Shown here: positions 27,149-35,873 of the stretch, in pieces
Numbering within the stretch: the first letter of the stretch is position 1
Layout: each line of letters starts with the position of its first letter
Assembly: GCA_902632305.1 (NCBI GenBank)
Contig: CACPCG010000001.1
Coordinates: forward strand, 164,431-228,430
Origin: an uncultured Gammaproteobacteria bacterium
GTDB taxonomy: Bacteria; Pseudomonadota; Gammaproteobacteria; GCA-002705445; GCA-002716945
DNA length: 64,000 bases
Reading direction: 5' to 3'
The notes under the pieces: generated by a model
What the model was told of the DNA's origin: nothing
The model's input: only the letters and a program-made list of their open reading frames with translations
The model's database searches: none
Made by a program: the position numbers and the translations under genes

Positions 27149-28880
27149 GATGCACCTTTTCAATTTTTTGTATCGTGATAGCGCCTGTCGGGCATGCCTT
27201 TTCACATTCACCACATCTTATGCATTTCTTGTGATCAATTAATAATCTTCCATGATAAATCCCCTTTGTTTTTTTTGGATTAATTCTTTGATAATCAAAA
27301 TCACCATCGACTGTTTCTTGAGTTTTTTCAATTTCTACAATGCAATGATCAACTGGTTTTACTAATAGACATTCATCACACAGAACGCATAAATTATTAT
27401 TAATTTCAAACTTATAATGACAGAGGTAACATCTAGAGGCTTCTTTAGTAGCTTCATTTTTTTTATATCCTAATTCAACTTCTTTATAATTTTTTCGACG
27501 CGAGGGTTCAAGCGTACTCATAGAAGTAAGAGGAATATAATTCATCTTTAAGTTTCTATTAGTCGAGGCAACATCTTTTATTTCAATCGAATTAGTTTTA
27601 AGTATTCTATTCATTAAATGCTTATCAACTCTATCTGCTGTTTCTTTTGCATGTGCTATGGCTTCAATTAATGTCGAGGCGCCAAGAGCATAATCTCCAG
27701 CTGAAAAGATATTTTTAATTAGATGATGACTAGTAATACTAGTTTTTAATTTACCTCGGTAATTTTCTAAACCATCTATTGCTTCATAGTTTTGTGTTTG
27801 TCCGATAGCTAGGATTATGTGATCGGTCTTGATATTAAATTCCGATTCTTTTATATCTTTCAATTTGCCTTTTTTATCAATGATGGTTTTAATCATCTCA
27901 ATTTTTACTAGCTTATCTTTTGTAAAAATGAGTTTTTTCGGTCTAGCATTAAACTTCATTGAGCCTTGTTCTTTTTTGAGCTCATCAAGTTCACCTGGTA
28001 GAATTACCAAGTCACCTCTGGTGCGTCTATAAAATGTTTTGACAGATTTTGCACCCAACCTAAGTGCCGTTCTTGCACAATCCATAGAGGTATAACCGCC
28101 ACCTATTACTACGACGTTCGATCCTACAAATTTTGAGTTGTATTCATTTGTTCTTAGAAGGAAGTCTAGCCCATCTTCTACCTGATTACATTCACTAAAC
28201 TCATCATTTATTTTATTGGCATTTAATGTTCCCATAGCAAGTACTACAGCGTCATAATTCCTTGCAAGATATTTAAGTTCATCGTACGTATCAATTGGAC
28301 TTCGAAAATTTATTTTTATACCTAGAGATAGAATTTGCTCAATCTCTTTTTGAATAATATCTCTTGGGAGTCTAAAAACAGGGATTCCTTGGTTGAGCAT
28401 ACCACCTGCAGTTTTGTGTTTCTCGAAGATTTCAATATCATGTCCATAACGATGAAGTTCTCTTGCGCAGGCCAACCCTGCCACACCTGATCCAATAATT
28501 GCTATTTTTTTGTTTGTTTTGGGTGAATAGTTTTTAAGTTTAATTTTATTTTTTTTGAAATCTCCAGCCGCTCTTTTTGAGAAACATATTGCAACTGACT
28601 CTCCATTGCCATCTTTTGAATGCCTACATGCATCCTCGCATGGTCTAGAGCATACTCTCCCTAATATCTCAGGAAAAACATTATCTTCTAAATTAATAGA
28701 ATATGCTTTTTTATAATCTTTCTTGTGTATTGCCTCTAAGTACGAGGGGATATCTGTATCTGCTGGACATGCTGTTCTACATGGTACGCTAGTATCGTAC
28801 CATTTGAAATCGCTTTGGTTTTTTACTCTCCCTTTAGAAGAAGATAGCACGCGATTGTGCATAAAAAATCTTCTCATCAT
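27135..28880 (-). CDS. DsrL/GltD-like NAD(P)H flavoprotein with C-terminal ferredoxin domain
   Basis: Glutamate-synthase-small-subunit-like flavoprotein of 581 residues. Order: N-terminal Fe-S domain (CRTACPADTDIP and CSRPCEDAC), FAD site IIGSGVAGLACARELHRYG, NAD(P) site VVIGGGYTSMDCARTA, second FAD block FSAGDYALGASTLIEAIAHAK, and a C-terminal ferredoxin region with CYLCHYK, CVLCDEC and CIRCGECEKACPTG. This matches the plan of DsrL (at 56.6 kb), of which it is a paralogue. It is translated first, ahead of the molybdopterin subunit, with AGGGG before the start. Likely transfers electrons between NAD(P)H and the Mo enzyme. Confidence 0.88.
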   Translation of the reverse strand: MMRRFFMHNRVLSSSKGRVKNQSDFKWYDTSVPCRTACPADTDIPSYLEAIHKKDYKKAYSINLEDNVFPEILGRVCSRPCEDACRHSKDGNGESVAICFSKRAAGDFKKNKIKLKNYSPKTNKKIAIIGSGVAGLACARELHRYGHDIEIFEKHKTAGGMLNQGIPVFRLPRDIIQKEIEQILSLGIKINFRSPIDTYDELKYLARNYDAVVLAMGTLNANKINDEFSECNQVEDGLDFLLRTNEYNSKFVGSNVVVIGGGYTSMDCARTALRLGAKSVKTFYRRTRGDLVILPGELDELKKEQGSMKFNARPKKLIFTKDKLVKIEMIKTIIDKKGKLKDIKESEFNIKTDHIILAIGQTQNYEAIDGLENYRGKLKTSITSHHLIKNIFSAGDYALGASTLIEAIAHAKETADRVDKHLMNRILKTNSIEIKDVASTNRNLKMNYIPLTSMSTLEPSRRKNYKEVELGYKKNEATKEASRCYLCHYKFEINNNLCVLCDECLLVKPVDHCIVEIEKTQETVDGDFDYQRINPKKTKGIYHGRLLIDHKKCIRCGECEKACPTGAITIQKIEKVHHATT

Positions 28881-29029
28881 CTCATACCCCTACATTAAAT
28901 ATAGCATATTCAAAGCATAGTTCATCAAATCTGGTATATGTTAGATGTTGCTAATATTATTAAAAACATTAGAAATTATTGGTTTAAATGTTATATTAAA
29001 TATCTAACTATAAAAAAGAGGGTCAAATT

Positions 29030-29635
29030 ATGGATTGGAAAGTATCAGGAAATTATGCAGAGTCATGTAATTGCGATGTACTATGCCCTTGTATATTTCT
29101 TCAACCAGCAAGCATGGGACCATGTAATGCAATGTTAGTTTGGGATATTCAAGAGGGACATTGTGATGATGTCAATCTTAACGGAGTTAAAGTGTCTGCA
29201 TTTCTTCAAGCTGGCACCGAAAACTTAACAGATGGTAACTGTTCACTCGCACTTTATATTGATGAATCAGCATCTGATGAACAAGCTGCTGCAGTTGAAA
29301 AGTTGTGGGGTGGTCAAGGTGGTGGTCACCTTGGAGTAATCGCAGGTCTTGTCTCAAACCTTGTTGGTGTAAAAAGAGCAAAAATTGAATGCTCTATCGA
29401 TGGTAAAGATAAATTTTTAAAAGTTTCTGATGCCGGTGGTTGGGAAATGGCTGGTGTTGTTGATGCAGATGGCAAAGTTGCACATTGTGCTCATCATCCA
29501 CTTGAGGTCAATCCTGGCTGTGGTGGTGTTGATGTTAATGTTACAAGTAGTCAATCATTTGATGATCATGGACTATCTTGGAACACCAAACCAGCACGCG
29601 TTGGGTTGTCAGGACCTTTTAGTTATCAACCATAA
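29030..29635 (+). CDS. DUF1326 domain protein
   Basis: A 201-residue protein of the DUF1326 family, whose function is not established. The hallmark N-terminus SGNYAESCNCDVLCPCIF is present, with further conserved-type blocks WDIQEGHCDDVNLNGV, GGHLGVIAGLV and HCAHHPLEVNPGCGG. It holds about ten cysteines and several histidines, suggesting metal binding, but no export signal. It is a single gene in front of a strong two-way hairpin. Confidence 0.87.
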   Translation: MDWKVSGNYAESCNCDVLCPCIFLQPASMGPCNAMLVWDIQEGHCDDVNLNGVKVSAFLQAGTENLTDGNCSLALYIDESASDEQAAAVEKLWGGQGGGHLGVIAGLVSNLVGVKRAKIECSIDGKDKFLKVSDAGGWEMAGVVDADGKVAHCAHHPLEVNPGCGGVDVNVTSSQSFDDHGLSWNTKPARVGLSGPFSYQP

Positions 29636-29642
29636 ATTATTC

Positions 29643-29674
29643 TAACTAGAGAGTCACACAAGACTCTCTAGTTA
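29643..29674. terminator. Bidirectional terminator between DUF1326 gene and yjbQ
   Basis: A 13-bp perfect stem (TAACTAGAGAGTC / GACTCTCTAGTTA) with a 6-nt loop ACACAA lies between two convergent genes. Its right arm contains the yjbQ stop codon. T-rich sequence follows on the plus strand. It is the clearest intrinsic terminator-like hairpin in the window. Confidence 0.75.
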
Positions 29675-30091
29675 TTCTCCAATAATATGTATTTCAATAC
29701 TCCTATCATGGGGTTCTAATCGATGTTCGAATAGAAAAATGCCTTGCCAAGTTCCAAGAACTAGCTTTTTATTTTTCATTGGTACTGAAAGCTGAGTATT
29801 CGTAAGCAGTGATTTTATATGTGCCGGCATATCGTCTGCACCCTCAGAATTATGGATATATTTGGACTCATCCATTGGTACAAGTTTATCAAAAAAATTC
29901 TCAATATCTCTCAGAACATCGGTGTCAGCATTTTCTTGGATTATAAGTGATGCACTTGTGTGTTTAATATAAATTGTCACAAGACCGTTTTCTATAACCT
30001 GAGTAGTGAGGACTTGTGAAATTTGACTAGTAATTTCAGTGAGCTTTTGCCCTTCAGTTTTTATAATAATCTTAGTAAATTTTTGCTGCAT
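29672..30091 (-). CDS. yjbQ: YjbQ family protein (UPF0047)
   Basis: 139 residues of the UPF0047 fold, reported elsewhere to have weak thiamine-phosphate synthase activity. Family blocks: ENGLVTIYIKHTSASLIIQENADTDVLRD (partly: IKHTSASLIIQENAD), HNSEGADDMPAHIKSLL, LGTWQGIFLFEHR and the ending RSIEIHIIGE. The conserved His, Asp and Glu for a metal-dependent site are present. It is divergent from the TPR gene with 26 bp between the start codons. Thiamine genes thiSG are about 14 kb away. Confidence 0.92.
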   Translation of the reverse strand: MQQKFTKIIIKTEGQKLTEITSQISQVLTTQVIENGLVTIYIKHTSASLIIQENADTDVLRDIENFFDKLVPMDESKYIHNSEGADDMPAHIKSLLTNTQLSVPMKNKKLVLGTWQGIFLFEHRLEPHDRSIEIHIIGE

Positions 30092-30117
30092 ACGATATAT
30101 TATCTCTTATAGATTTT

Positions 30118-31488
30118 ATGACAAAAAAAGAGACACTAAAACCAGAAATATCTAAAGCTATTAATGCATTTGGACAAAATAAATTTGAAGAGGCTGAGAG
30201 TCTTTGTCAAAACCTTCTTAATCAGGAACAAGACGCAGATGCTAATCATATAATTGGCTGTATAAGAATGCGTGAGAAGAAATATGATGAGAGTATTTCT
30301 TATATCCGTAAAGCTCTAGAGATTAAGAATAATGACATAGGTATCTTAATATCACTAGGTTGTGCTCAAAGTTCAATAAAAAACTATCATGATTCAATCA
30401 GTACTTTTGAAAAAGTTATTAGTTTAAATTCACAAATATCACAGGTACACTTTTATCTTGGTGAGGCGTATCGACAAACCGACAAATTTACTAAAGCAGT
30501 TGATGCTTTTAAAAATTGTCTTGAAATAGCACCTGATCATTTAGGCTGTCAATTGATACTTGGCATAACTTATGAAGAATTGAAGAAATTTGATCAAGCA
30601 ATTTCTTTTTACAAATCATGCATAGACACTTACCCTGATTATATCGAACCACATATAAATCTAGGAATGTGCCATCTTCTACTTGGCAATTACAGTGAGG
30701 GTTGGAAAGAATTTGAATGGAGGTTAAAAATGCCTCTAGAGATTTACAAAAGAGATTTCAATAAACCAAAATGGACAGGACAAGATGTAGATGGCAAACA
30801 TCTATTAGTAATTGCTGAACAGTCTGTTGGTGAGACTTTTCAGTTTATTAGATTTGCCAAACAATTAGCTATGGAAGGAGCTACCATAACGATAATGGCA
30901 CAGGATGCAGTTATAAACTTTTTAAAAACTCAAAAATGGATAAAAAATGTTATAGCATATGACGGTGAAGTTCCTGAGTTCGATTATCATTGTTACTTGA
31001 TTTCACTTGCAAAAATTTTAGAGTGGGAACCCAAAATGGACACACAAACCTTCCCATACTTAAACGTTGATAATCCGAAAAAAAATTCATTAAATGAAAA
31101 ATCAACAATAGGTATAGTTACAACAGCTCCTAAAGAACTATCAAATTATAAACAAATTATTTTGCCTGATGGGGCGCTAGATAACTTCTTTGATTCAGAA
31201 AAACACAATGTAATTGATCTTACAAAATTCGATAATCTTGACGACTTAATCTATACAATAGATAATTGCGATTTAGTCATTACCATAGAGGGCATTGTGC
31301 CACACATTGCTGGTTCTCTAAACAAGCAAACATGGATTCTTTTACCAGCTGTTCCGAAACACACTTGGGATTTAAATTACAAATCATCTAGTCCATGGTA
31401 TCCGTCTGTGGAACTATTTAGACAAGAATTATTAGGTGACTGGTCCAGTGTTATGAGTGAAATCGAAAAGAGACTTTCGAATGTCTAA
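30118..31488 (+). CDS. TPR protein with glycosyltransferase-like C-terminal domain
   Basis: Residues about 10-190 are five or more tetratricopeptide repeats (for example VHFYLGEAYRQTDKFTKAVDAFKNCLEIAP, recognisable by the A-x-x-x-F-x-x-A-L pattern). The C-terminal 260 residues begin with GWKEFEWRLKMPLE and contain ITIMAQDAVINFL and ITIEGIVPHIAGSLNKQTWILLP, like the heptosyltransferase-type (GT9/41) domain that follows TPRs in many bacteria. Catalytic residues cannot be assigned. Cytosolic, no signal peptide. Overlaps the next TPR gene by 8 bp. Possible role in surface polysaccharide or flagellin-like glycosylation. Confidence 0.85.
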   Translation: MTKKETLKPEISKAINAFGQNKFEEAESLCQNLLNQEQDADANHIIGCIRMREKKYDESISYIRKALEIKNNDIGILISLGCAQSSIKNYHDSISTFEKVISLNSQISQVHFYLGEAYRQTDKFTKAVDAFKNCLEIAPDHLGCQLILGITYEELKKFDQAISFYKSCIDTYPDYIEPHINLGMCHLLLGNYSEGWKEFEWRLKMPLEIYKRDFNKPKWTGQDVDGKHLLVIAEQSVGETFQFIRFAKQLAMEGATITIMAQDAVINFLKTQKWIKNVIAYDGEVPEFDYHCYLISLAKILEWEPKMDTQTFPYLNVDNPKKNSLNEKSTIGIVTTAPKELSNYKQIILPDGALDNFFDSEKHNVIDLTKFDNLDDLIYTIDNCDLVITIEGIVPHIAGSLNKQTWILLPAVPKHTWDLNYKSSSPWYPSVELFRQELLGDWSSVMSEIEKRLSNV

Positions 31489-32251
31489 ATTTTTTATCAA
31501 ACAAGCATTTGCAGAAGCAATAGATCTGCAAAAAAATGGAAAATATAAAGAAGCAAAGGAGCTTTACAGTAAAATTCTTAAAAATAATCCAGACGATGCG
31601 AATGCACAGCACCTTATTTCGCTAATATTTATGGCAGAGGGAAACTTCAATGATGCAAAAAAATACCTTGAATTAGCAATAAAATCTGAACCCAATCAAG
31701 CCGTGTTTTTAAGTAATTATGGCGCATTACTTCATTCAATGGGGGATAATAAATCTGCAATTGTTGCCTATGAAAAGGCGATCCTCCTTGATCAAAAACA
31801 TTTCCAATCTTATTATTCACTAGGAATAATTTATTCAGATTTAAAAGACTATGATAGAGCAGTAGAAAATTATCAAAGAGCGCTTGAAATTGATGATTCA
31901 TCAGCGCCCGCTCATAATAACCTAGCAAATGTGTTTAGTAATACTAATAATCCTGAGGCAGAGTATCATTACAAAAAATTAATTGAGTTGGTCCCTGATC
32001 AAGTATATCCAAGATTAAATATGGCAAATTTTCTTATAAAACAAAGTAGATTTAATGACGCTATGAGTGCGCTAGATGAACTAGTATCGATGGACATCGC
32101 CACAAAAGAGGTCTTCAATAGTCTAGGTGTTTGTTACAAAGGTATTGAGGATAATGAAAATGCTATAAAGATGTTTCGTCAAGCTCTTAGCATTGACGGC
32201 AACTTTCCGCTTGCAATCGAAAACTTAAAGAGTCTTGGAGAAGAGGCTTAG
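31481..32251 (+). CDS. Tetratricopeptide repeat protein
   Basis: 256 residues formed almost wholly of TPR units (six to seven), for example AIDLQKNGKYKEAKELYSKI and YYSLGIIYSDLKDYDRAVENY. No catalytic domain or export signal. I chose the ATG that starts MSKFFIKQAF, overlapping the preceding gene by 8 bp; a longer frame begins 8 codons earlier. Probably a protein-binding partner of the TPR-glycosyltransferase encoded just upstream. It overlaps a convergent merC-like gene by 4 bp. Confidence 0.85.
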   Translation: MSKFFIKQAFAEAIDLQKNGKYKEAKELYSKILKNNPDDANAQHLISLIFMAEGNFNDAKKYLELAIKSEPNQAVFLSNYGALLHSMGDNKSAIVAYEKAILLDQKHFQSYYSLGIIYSDLKDYDRAVENYQRALEIDDSSAPAHNNLANVFSNTNNPEAEYHYKKLIELVPDQVYPRLNMANFLIKQSRFNDAMSALDELVSMDIATKEVFNSLGVCYKGIEDNENAIKMFRQALSIDGNFPLAIENLKSLGEEA

Positions 32252-32637
32252 TGATGATCGTGTCGACAATCAGCTTTTCGGCATAAAAAATAATTTCTTA
32301 CATGACTAACTATTAAAAGAGAGCTACCAAGAAGAGTTATTATTCTGATGAGTTCACTGCTGTACATATCATGCAGCACAGTTGCGCTGATAAGTAAAAG
32401 TATACCAATAACCGCTAAGGTTGCTACACTGTAATCTTTGTGTTTCCTGCAACCCATAGTAAATGCCATCAGAGCGCAGGGTAAGATAAAATATAAAATA
32501 ATTTCATGGAATGTGTGCTCATCTAGGACAGTTAGACCTATGATCGGAAAGAGGATGACTGTCACCGGCGCAAAAAGGCAGTGAATTGCACACGTCCCAG
32601 AGACAGTGAGACCTATAGTGTCGAATATCCTTTGCAT
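32248..32637 (-). CDS. MerC-domain inner-membrane protein
   Basis: About 129 residues with four hydrophobic helices. The N-terminal helix contains SGTCAIHCLFAP, the Cys-x3-Cys signature of MerC proteins, and the C-terminus ends with a metal-binding-like tail (NYFLCRKADCRHDHH). MerC proteins transport mercuric ions, but chromosomal copies without mer genes are common and may handle other metals. I start at the ATG of MQRIFDTIG; another ATG 16 codons upstream is open. No mer genes are adjacent. Confidence 0.75.
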   Translation of the reverse strand: MQRIFDTIGLTVSGTCAIHCLFAPVTVILFPIIGLTVLDEHTFHEIILYFILPCALMAFTMGCRKHKDYSVATLAVIGILLLISATVLHDMYSSELIRIITLLGSSLLIVSHVRNYFLCRKADCRHDHH

Positions 32638-32734
32638 GGCAATTAATTTATCAAGAATCCCTGTAAAATCAAGTGATATATACATAAAATTAATATACTG
32701 AGAATTTATCGACCTAAATTGATAGAATAGATTG

Positions 32735-34084
32735 ATGAAAGAAAATTTGTCATTTGATTATATTTTTAAAGATGGGAAAGTAGTGCTTCCCTCAGGAATA
32801 GTTGATGCTGACATAGGTGTAAAAGATGGCATCATTGAAGAGATAGGTAAAATATCAAAGGAATCTGCATCATCAGTCACAGACTCAATAATAGATTGTA
32901 ATAACCTTCATGTCTTGCCGGGCGTTATAGACTCACAAGTTCATTTCAGAGAACCAGGTCTTGAGAATAAAGAGAATCTCGAATCAGGAATGAAAGCAGC
33001 TGCTGCAGGAGGAGTAACATGTGTATTTGAGATGCCAAATACAAATCCATTAACTATTACACCAGAGGCTATGGCAGATAAACTGCAACGAGCAAGTAGA
33101 GTGGCTTGGACCGATTATGCTTTTTACCTAGGAGGGACTGGAAGAACAAGTAGTAATCTCAGTGAATGGGAAAATTTAGAGGGAACTTGTGGAATAAAAA
33201 TATTTATTGGAGCGAGTACAGGAGATTTAATTACACCATCAGATGAAGAGATTGAAGCTGTAATCTCAAATGGTAAAAGAGTTATAGCAGTTCATGCTGA
33301 AGATCAATATATTATGGATAGAAATAAAAAAGAGATTTTGGGATCGAGTACTGATGTTTCTATGCATAATATATGGAGGTCACCAGAGAGTTGTTTATCT
33401 GCAACAAGAAGAGTAGTTGAAATTGCAAAGAAGTATAAAAGAAGAGTTCATATTCTTCATATTACTACCGCTGAAGAGATGGAATATCTGAAAATGAATA
33501 AAGATGTTGCGAGTGTTGAGGTTCTTGCTAACCATTTATCTTTTTCTGCACCAGAGTGCTATGAAAGACTTGGTACACTTGTCCAACAGAATCCACCTAT
33601 TAGAGAGAAGCATCATCAGGACGCCCTATGGCGAGCTATTAATGATAATACAGTTGATATTCTTGCATCTGATCATGCGCCGCATACACTTGATGAAAAG
33701 GCACAGACATATCCGTCTTCACCAAGTGGAACCCCAGGAGTTCAAACACTCGTTCCAGTAATGCTAAATCATGTCAGCAATAAAAAATTATCTATTGAGC
33801 GTTTGGTTGATTTGTGGTCGCATGGCCCTCACAGGATACATAAAATTCACAACAAAGGTCAGATAACAAAAGGCTATGATGCTGATATAACCCTCGTTGA
33901 CTTAAATAAGAAGATGACGATTACAAATGCGCAACAAAAATCTAGAACTGGATGGACTCCTTACGATGGTCTAAATGTAACAGGATGGCCGGTAATGACA
34001 ATGATAAGAGGCAATATTGTCATGCGTGAGGATGAACTACTTCAACCAATTGGACAACAAGTTAAATTTAAAGAAACAATGTAA
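32735..34084 (+). CDS. pyrC: Dihydroorotase (type I, about 450 residues)
   Basis: Cyclises carbamoyl aspartate to dihydroorotate in pyrimidine synthesis. Amidohydrolase TIM barrel with VIDSQVHFREPG, EMPNTNPLT, the carboxylated-lysine strand CGIKIFIGASTGDL, AVHAEDQ, HILHITTAEEM and the catalytic DILASDHAPHT. The usual first His of HxH is Gln (DSQVH), as I recall for this 440-residue alphaproteobacterial-like subfamily. ATG start chosen; a TTG one codon before is open. Followed directly by tadA (TAATG overlap). Confidence 0.9.
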   Translation: MKENLSFDYIFKDGKVVLPSGIVDADIGVKDGIIEEIGKISKESASSVTDSIIDCNNLHVLPGVIDSQVHFREPGLENKENLESGMKAAAAGGVTCVFEMPNTNPLTITPEAMADKLQRASRVAWTDYAFYLGGTGRTSSNLSEWENLEGTCGIKIFIGASTGDLITPSDEEIEAVISNGKRVIAVHAEDQYIMDRNKKEILGSSTDVSMHNIWRSPESCLSATRRVVEIAKKYKRRVHILHITTAEEMEYLKMNKDVASVEVLANHLSFSAPECYERLGTLVQQNPPIREKHHQDALWRAINDNTVDILASDHAPHTLDEKAQTYPSSPSGTPGVQTLVPVMLNHVSNKKLSIERLVDLWSHGPHRIHKIHNKGQITKGYDADITLVDLNKKMTITNAQQKSRTGWTPYDGLNVTGWPVMTMIRGNIVMREDELLQPIGQQVKFKETM

Positions 34085-34560
34085 TGTTAGATAGTCCCGA
34101 ACAAAATGAAGATTATATGCAACAAGCAATTGATTTAGCGAGAATAGCATTTTCAAATGATGAAGTACCGGTAGGCGCAATCATCGTAGATAATAAATCA
34201 AACAAGGTAATTGCTAAATCTGCAAACAGAATGAGAGAGAAAAAAAATGCTACTTGTCATGCTGAAATTCTCTCAATTCACGAAGCATGTGATCACGTAC
34301 AAAATGAAAGATTAGTGGGTTGTGATATTTATGTTTCATTAGAGCCTTGTGCAATGTGTGCGCATGCGATAAGTATTGCTAGACTGGATAGACTGTTTTT
34401 TGGAGCCGAAGATAAAAAAAGTGGAGGAGTGTTTAATGGACCGAAGATTTTTGAATCATCTGCAACACATCATAAACCTGAGATTATATCGGGCCTTTGT
34501 TCATCTGAGTCATCACAACTTCTAAAAGATTTTTTTAAAGCAAAAAGAAATAATGGCTAA
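34084..34560 (+). CDS. tadA: tRNA adenosine(34) deaminase
   Basis: Converts A34 to inosine in the tRNA-Arg wobble position. Zinc deaminase motif: CHAEIL (His, catalytic Glu) and PCAMCAHA (two Cys ligands). Length 158 is normal. The start shares a base with the dihydroorotase stop, and the 3' end overlaps the next gene by 8 bp, so it is in a tight operon. An essential housekeeping gene. Confidence 0.95.
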   Translation: MLDSPEQNEDYMQQAIDLARIAFSNDEVPVGAIIVDNKSNKVIAKSANRMREKKNATCHAEILSIHEACDHVQNERLVGCDIYVSLEPCAMCAHAISIARLDRLFFGAEDKKSGGVFNGPKIFESSATHHKPEIISGLCSSESSQLLKDFFKAKRNNG

Positions 34561-34753
34561 GTTTTTCATTCTTATCGGCATTATATTTATTTTAGTTGGA
34601 TTACTCTATCCTTATCTAGCGAGCCTTGGTTTAGGAAAATTACCGGGAGATATTGTTATTGAAAAAAAGAACTTTAATTTTTATTTTCCTATAACAACCT
34701 CAATTATTTTGAGTATTTTATTGAGCTTACTATTCAAGATTTTCTTTAAATAA
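34553..34753 (+). CDS. DUF2905 small membrane protein
   Basis: 66 residues with two hydrophobic helices separated by the DUF2905 hallmark GLGKLPGDIVIEKKN. Function not known; the family is widespread and conserved. Overlaps tadA by 8 bp. It is the last gene of the dihydroorotase-tadA unit, followed by an 85-bp gap. Confidence 0.87.
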   Translation: MAKFFILIGIIFILVGLLYPYLASLGLGKLPGDIVIEKKNFNFYFPITTSIILSILLSLLFKIFFK

Positions 34754-34838
34754 ATCATCAAATTTCTACTGATGCCTGATGCATATTGTTATTTTAGTGT
34801 TAATATAATTATATATATGATGTCGGGGGGACATTATT

Positions 34839-35180
34839 ATGGGGAATCCATCAGACAAATACGATGTACAGGACGCACATTCTGAATGCGGCGCCTCCGA
34901 GCCATATGCTTTGCAAGTCACTGATAATTCTATGGAACCAGAATTCCCAAATGGTTGTATTGTAATTATCGATCCATCTGGACAGTGTTCTAACAACAGT
35001 TATGTTTTCATTGAATATGACGGTGTTAGGTGGTTTAGAAAGTTTAGTGAAGTCGATGGAAAAAAATACCTTTTTGCTTTAAACGATATGTATCCAGAGA
35101 TTCAATTGGATAATTCATATGACGTCTTAGGAGTAATAGTTCAAAAGAATATGAAAGGAGTGATAAAACATTACTTATGA
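34839..35180 (+). CDS. S24/LexA-type peptidase domain protein without DNA-binding domain
   Basis: 113 residues corresponding only to the S24 beta-fold: TDNSMEPEFPNGCIVIIDP carries the nucleophile Ser31, as in LexA, UmuD and phage repressors. In UmuD the general-base Lys lies in a TVKKL strand; here the aligned strand reads RWFRKF, so Lys seems replaced by Arg (Arg67) unless Lys68 takes over. No helix-turn-helix domain precedes it. Start ATG with a GGGGGG stretch about 8 bases upstream. First gene of the S24-grxC-Sel1-cysG unit. Could be an inactive sensor, or a processing peptidase for a neighbour. Confidence 0.8.
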   Translation: MGNPSDKYDVQDAHSECGASEPYALQVTDNSMEPEFPNGCIVIIDPSGQCSNNSYVFIEYDGVRWFRKFSEVDGKKYLFALNDMYPEIQLDNSYDVLGVIVQKNMKGVIKHYL

Positions 35181-35431
35181 AGAAAGTCATAATATACAGT
35201 ACGCGTATTTGCCCTTTTTGTGTAAGGGCTAAAAACTTTTTTGACAAAAAAGAAATTCCTTATGAAAATATTATGGTTGATCAGAATCCTGAACAGCTAC
35301 AAATCATGATGGAGAAAACAAAAAGGCAATCTGTCCCACAAATTTTCATTGGTGATTATCATGTTGGTGGTTTTGATGAACTTGTAGAACATGACATGGA
35401 TGGAAAATTAGAAGAATTATTAAAGGACTAA
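35177..35431 (+). CDS. grxC: Glutaredoxin 3
   Basis: 84-residue dithiol glutaredoxin, reducing disulfides with glutathione. Active site CPFC (in STRICPFCVRA), the cis-proline segment SVPQIFIG and the GSH-binding VGGFDEL. Overlaps the S24-like gene by 4 bp. In E. coli grxC lies with secB; here it sits with cysG in a separate unit. Confidence 0.94.
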   Translation: MKKVIIYSTRICPFCVRAKNFFDKKEIPYENIMVDQNPEQLQIMMEKTKRQSVPQIFIGDYHVGGFDELVEHDMDGKLEELLKD

Positions 35432-35432
35432 T

Positions 35433-35873
35433 ATGGATAAGTTTGAAAATAGAGCAATGGAGCTGGAAAGTGGAATAGCAGCATTTGAAACTAAAAACTT
35501 CAAACATGCTATCACGCTTCTCTCTCCAATTGCAGAAGAAGGAAACGCGGATGCGATGTATCGTATGGCAATTATGCTTCAGAACGGTTTAGGTTGTGTT
35601 GCAGATGAAGCGAAAGCGTTTAAGTATATGGGAGATGCTGCAAGTAAAGGATTACCGCTGGCACAACATGCATTTGGATTCATGTATTTTGAAGGTGAAT
35701 GCACAGATAAGAATGTGGACAAAAGTATAGAATGGTTCACAAAAGCTGCTGAGCAAGGTTTGGCTGGTTCTGCTACTACTTTGGCAATGATATATGAAGA
35801 GGGAAAATTAGTCCCTCAGGATCTCGATAAAGCTAAGTTTTGGTATCAAAAAGCTGGCATTGATCGAGATTAA
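35433..35873 (+). CDS. Sel1-repeat protein
   Basis: 146 residues with about three Sel1-like repeats, seen as ADAMYRMAIMLQNGLGC, PLAQHAFGFMYFEGECTDKN and GSATTLAMIYEEGKLVPQD followed by KAKFWYQKAG. No signal peptide. Such proteins are scaffolds for protein complexes. Two-base gap from grxC and one-base overlap with cysG indicate one operon. Confidence 0.85.
   Translation: MDKFENRAMELESGIAAFETKNFKHAITLLSPIAEEGNADAMYRMAIMLQNGLGCVADEAKAFKYMGDAASKGLPLAQHAFGFMYFEGECTDKNVDKSIEWFTKAAEQGLAGSATTLAMIYEEGKLVPQDLDKAKFWYQKAGIDRD

Noticed and set aside
34766..34996. Short minus-strand frame over the S24-like gene start
   Set aside because: Opposite to a coding region with conserved S24 motif; no support of its own.
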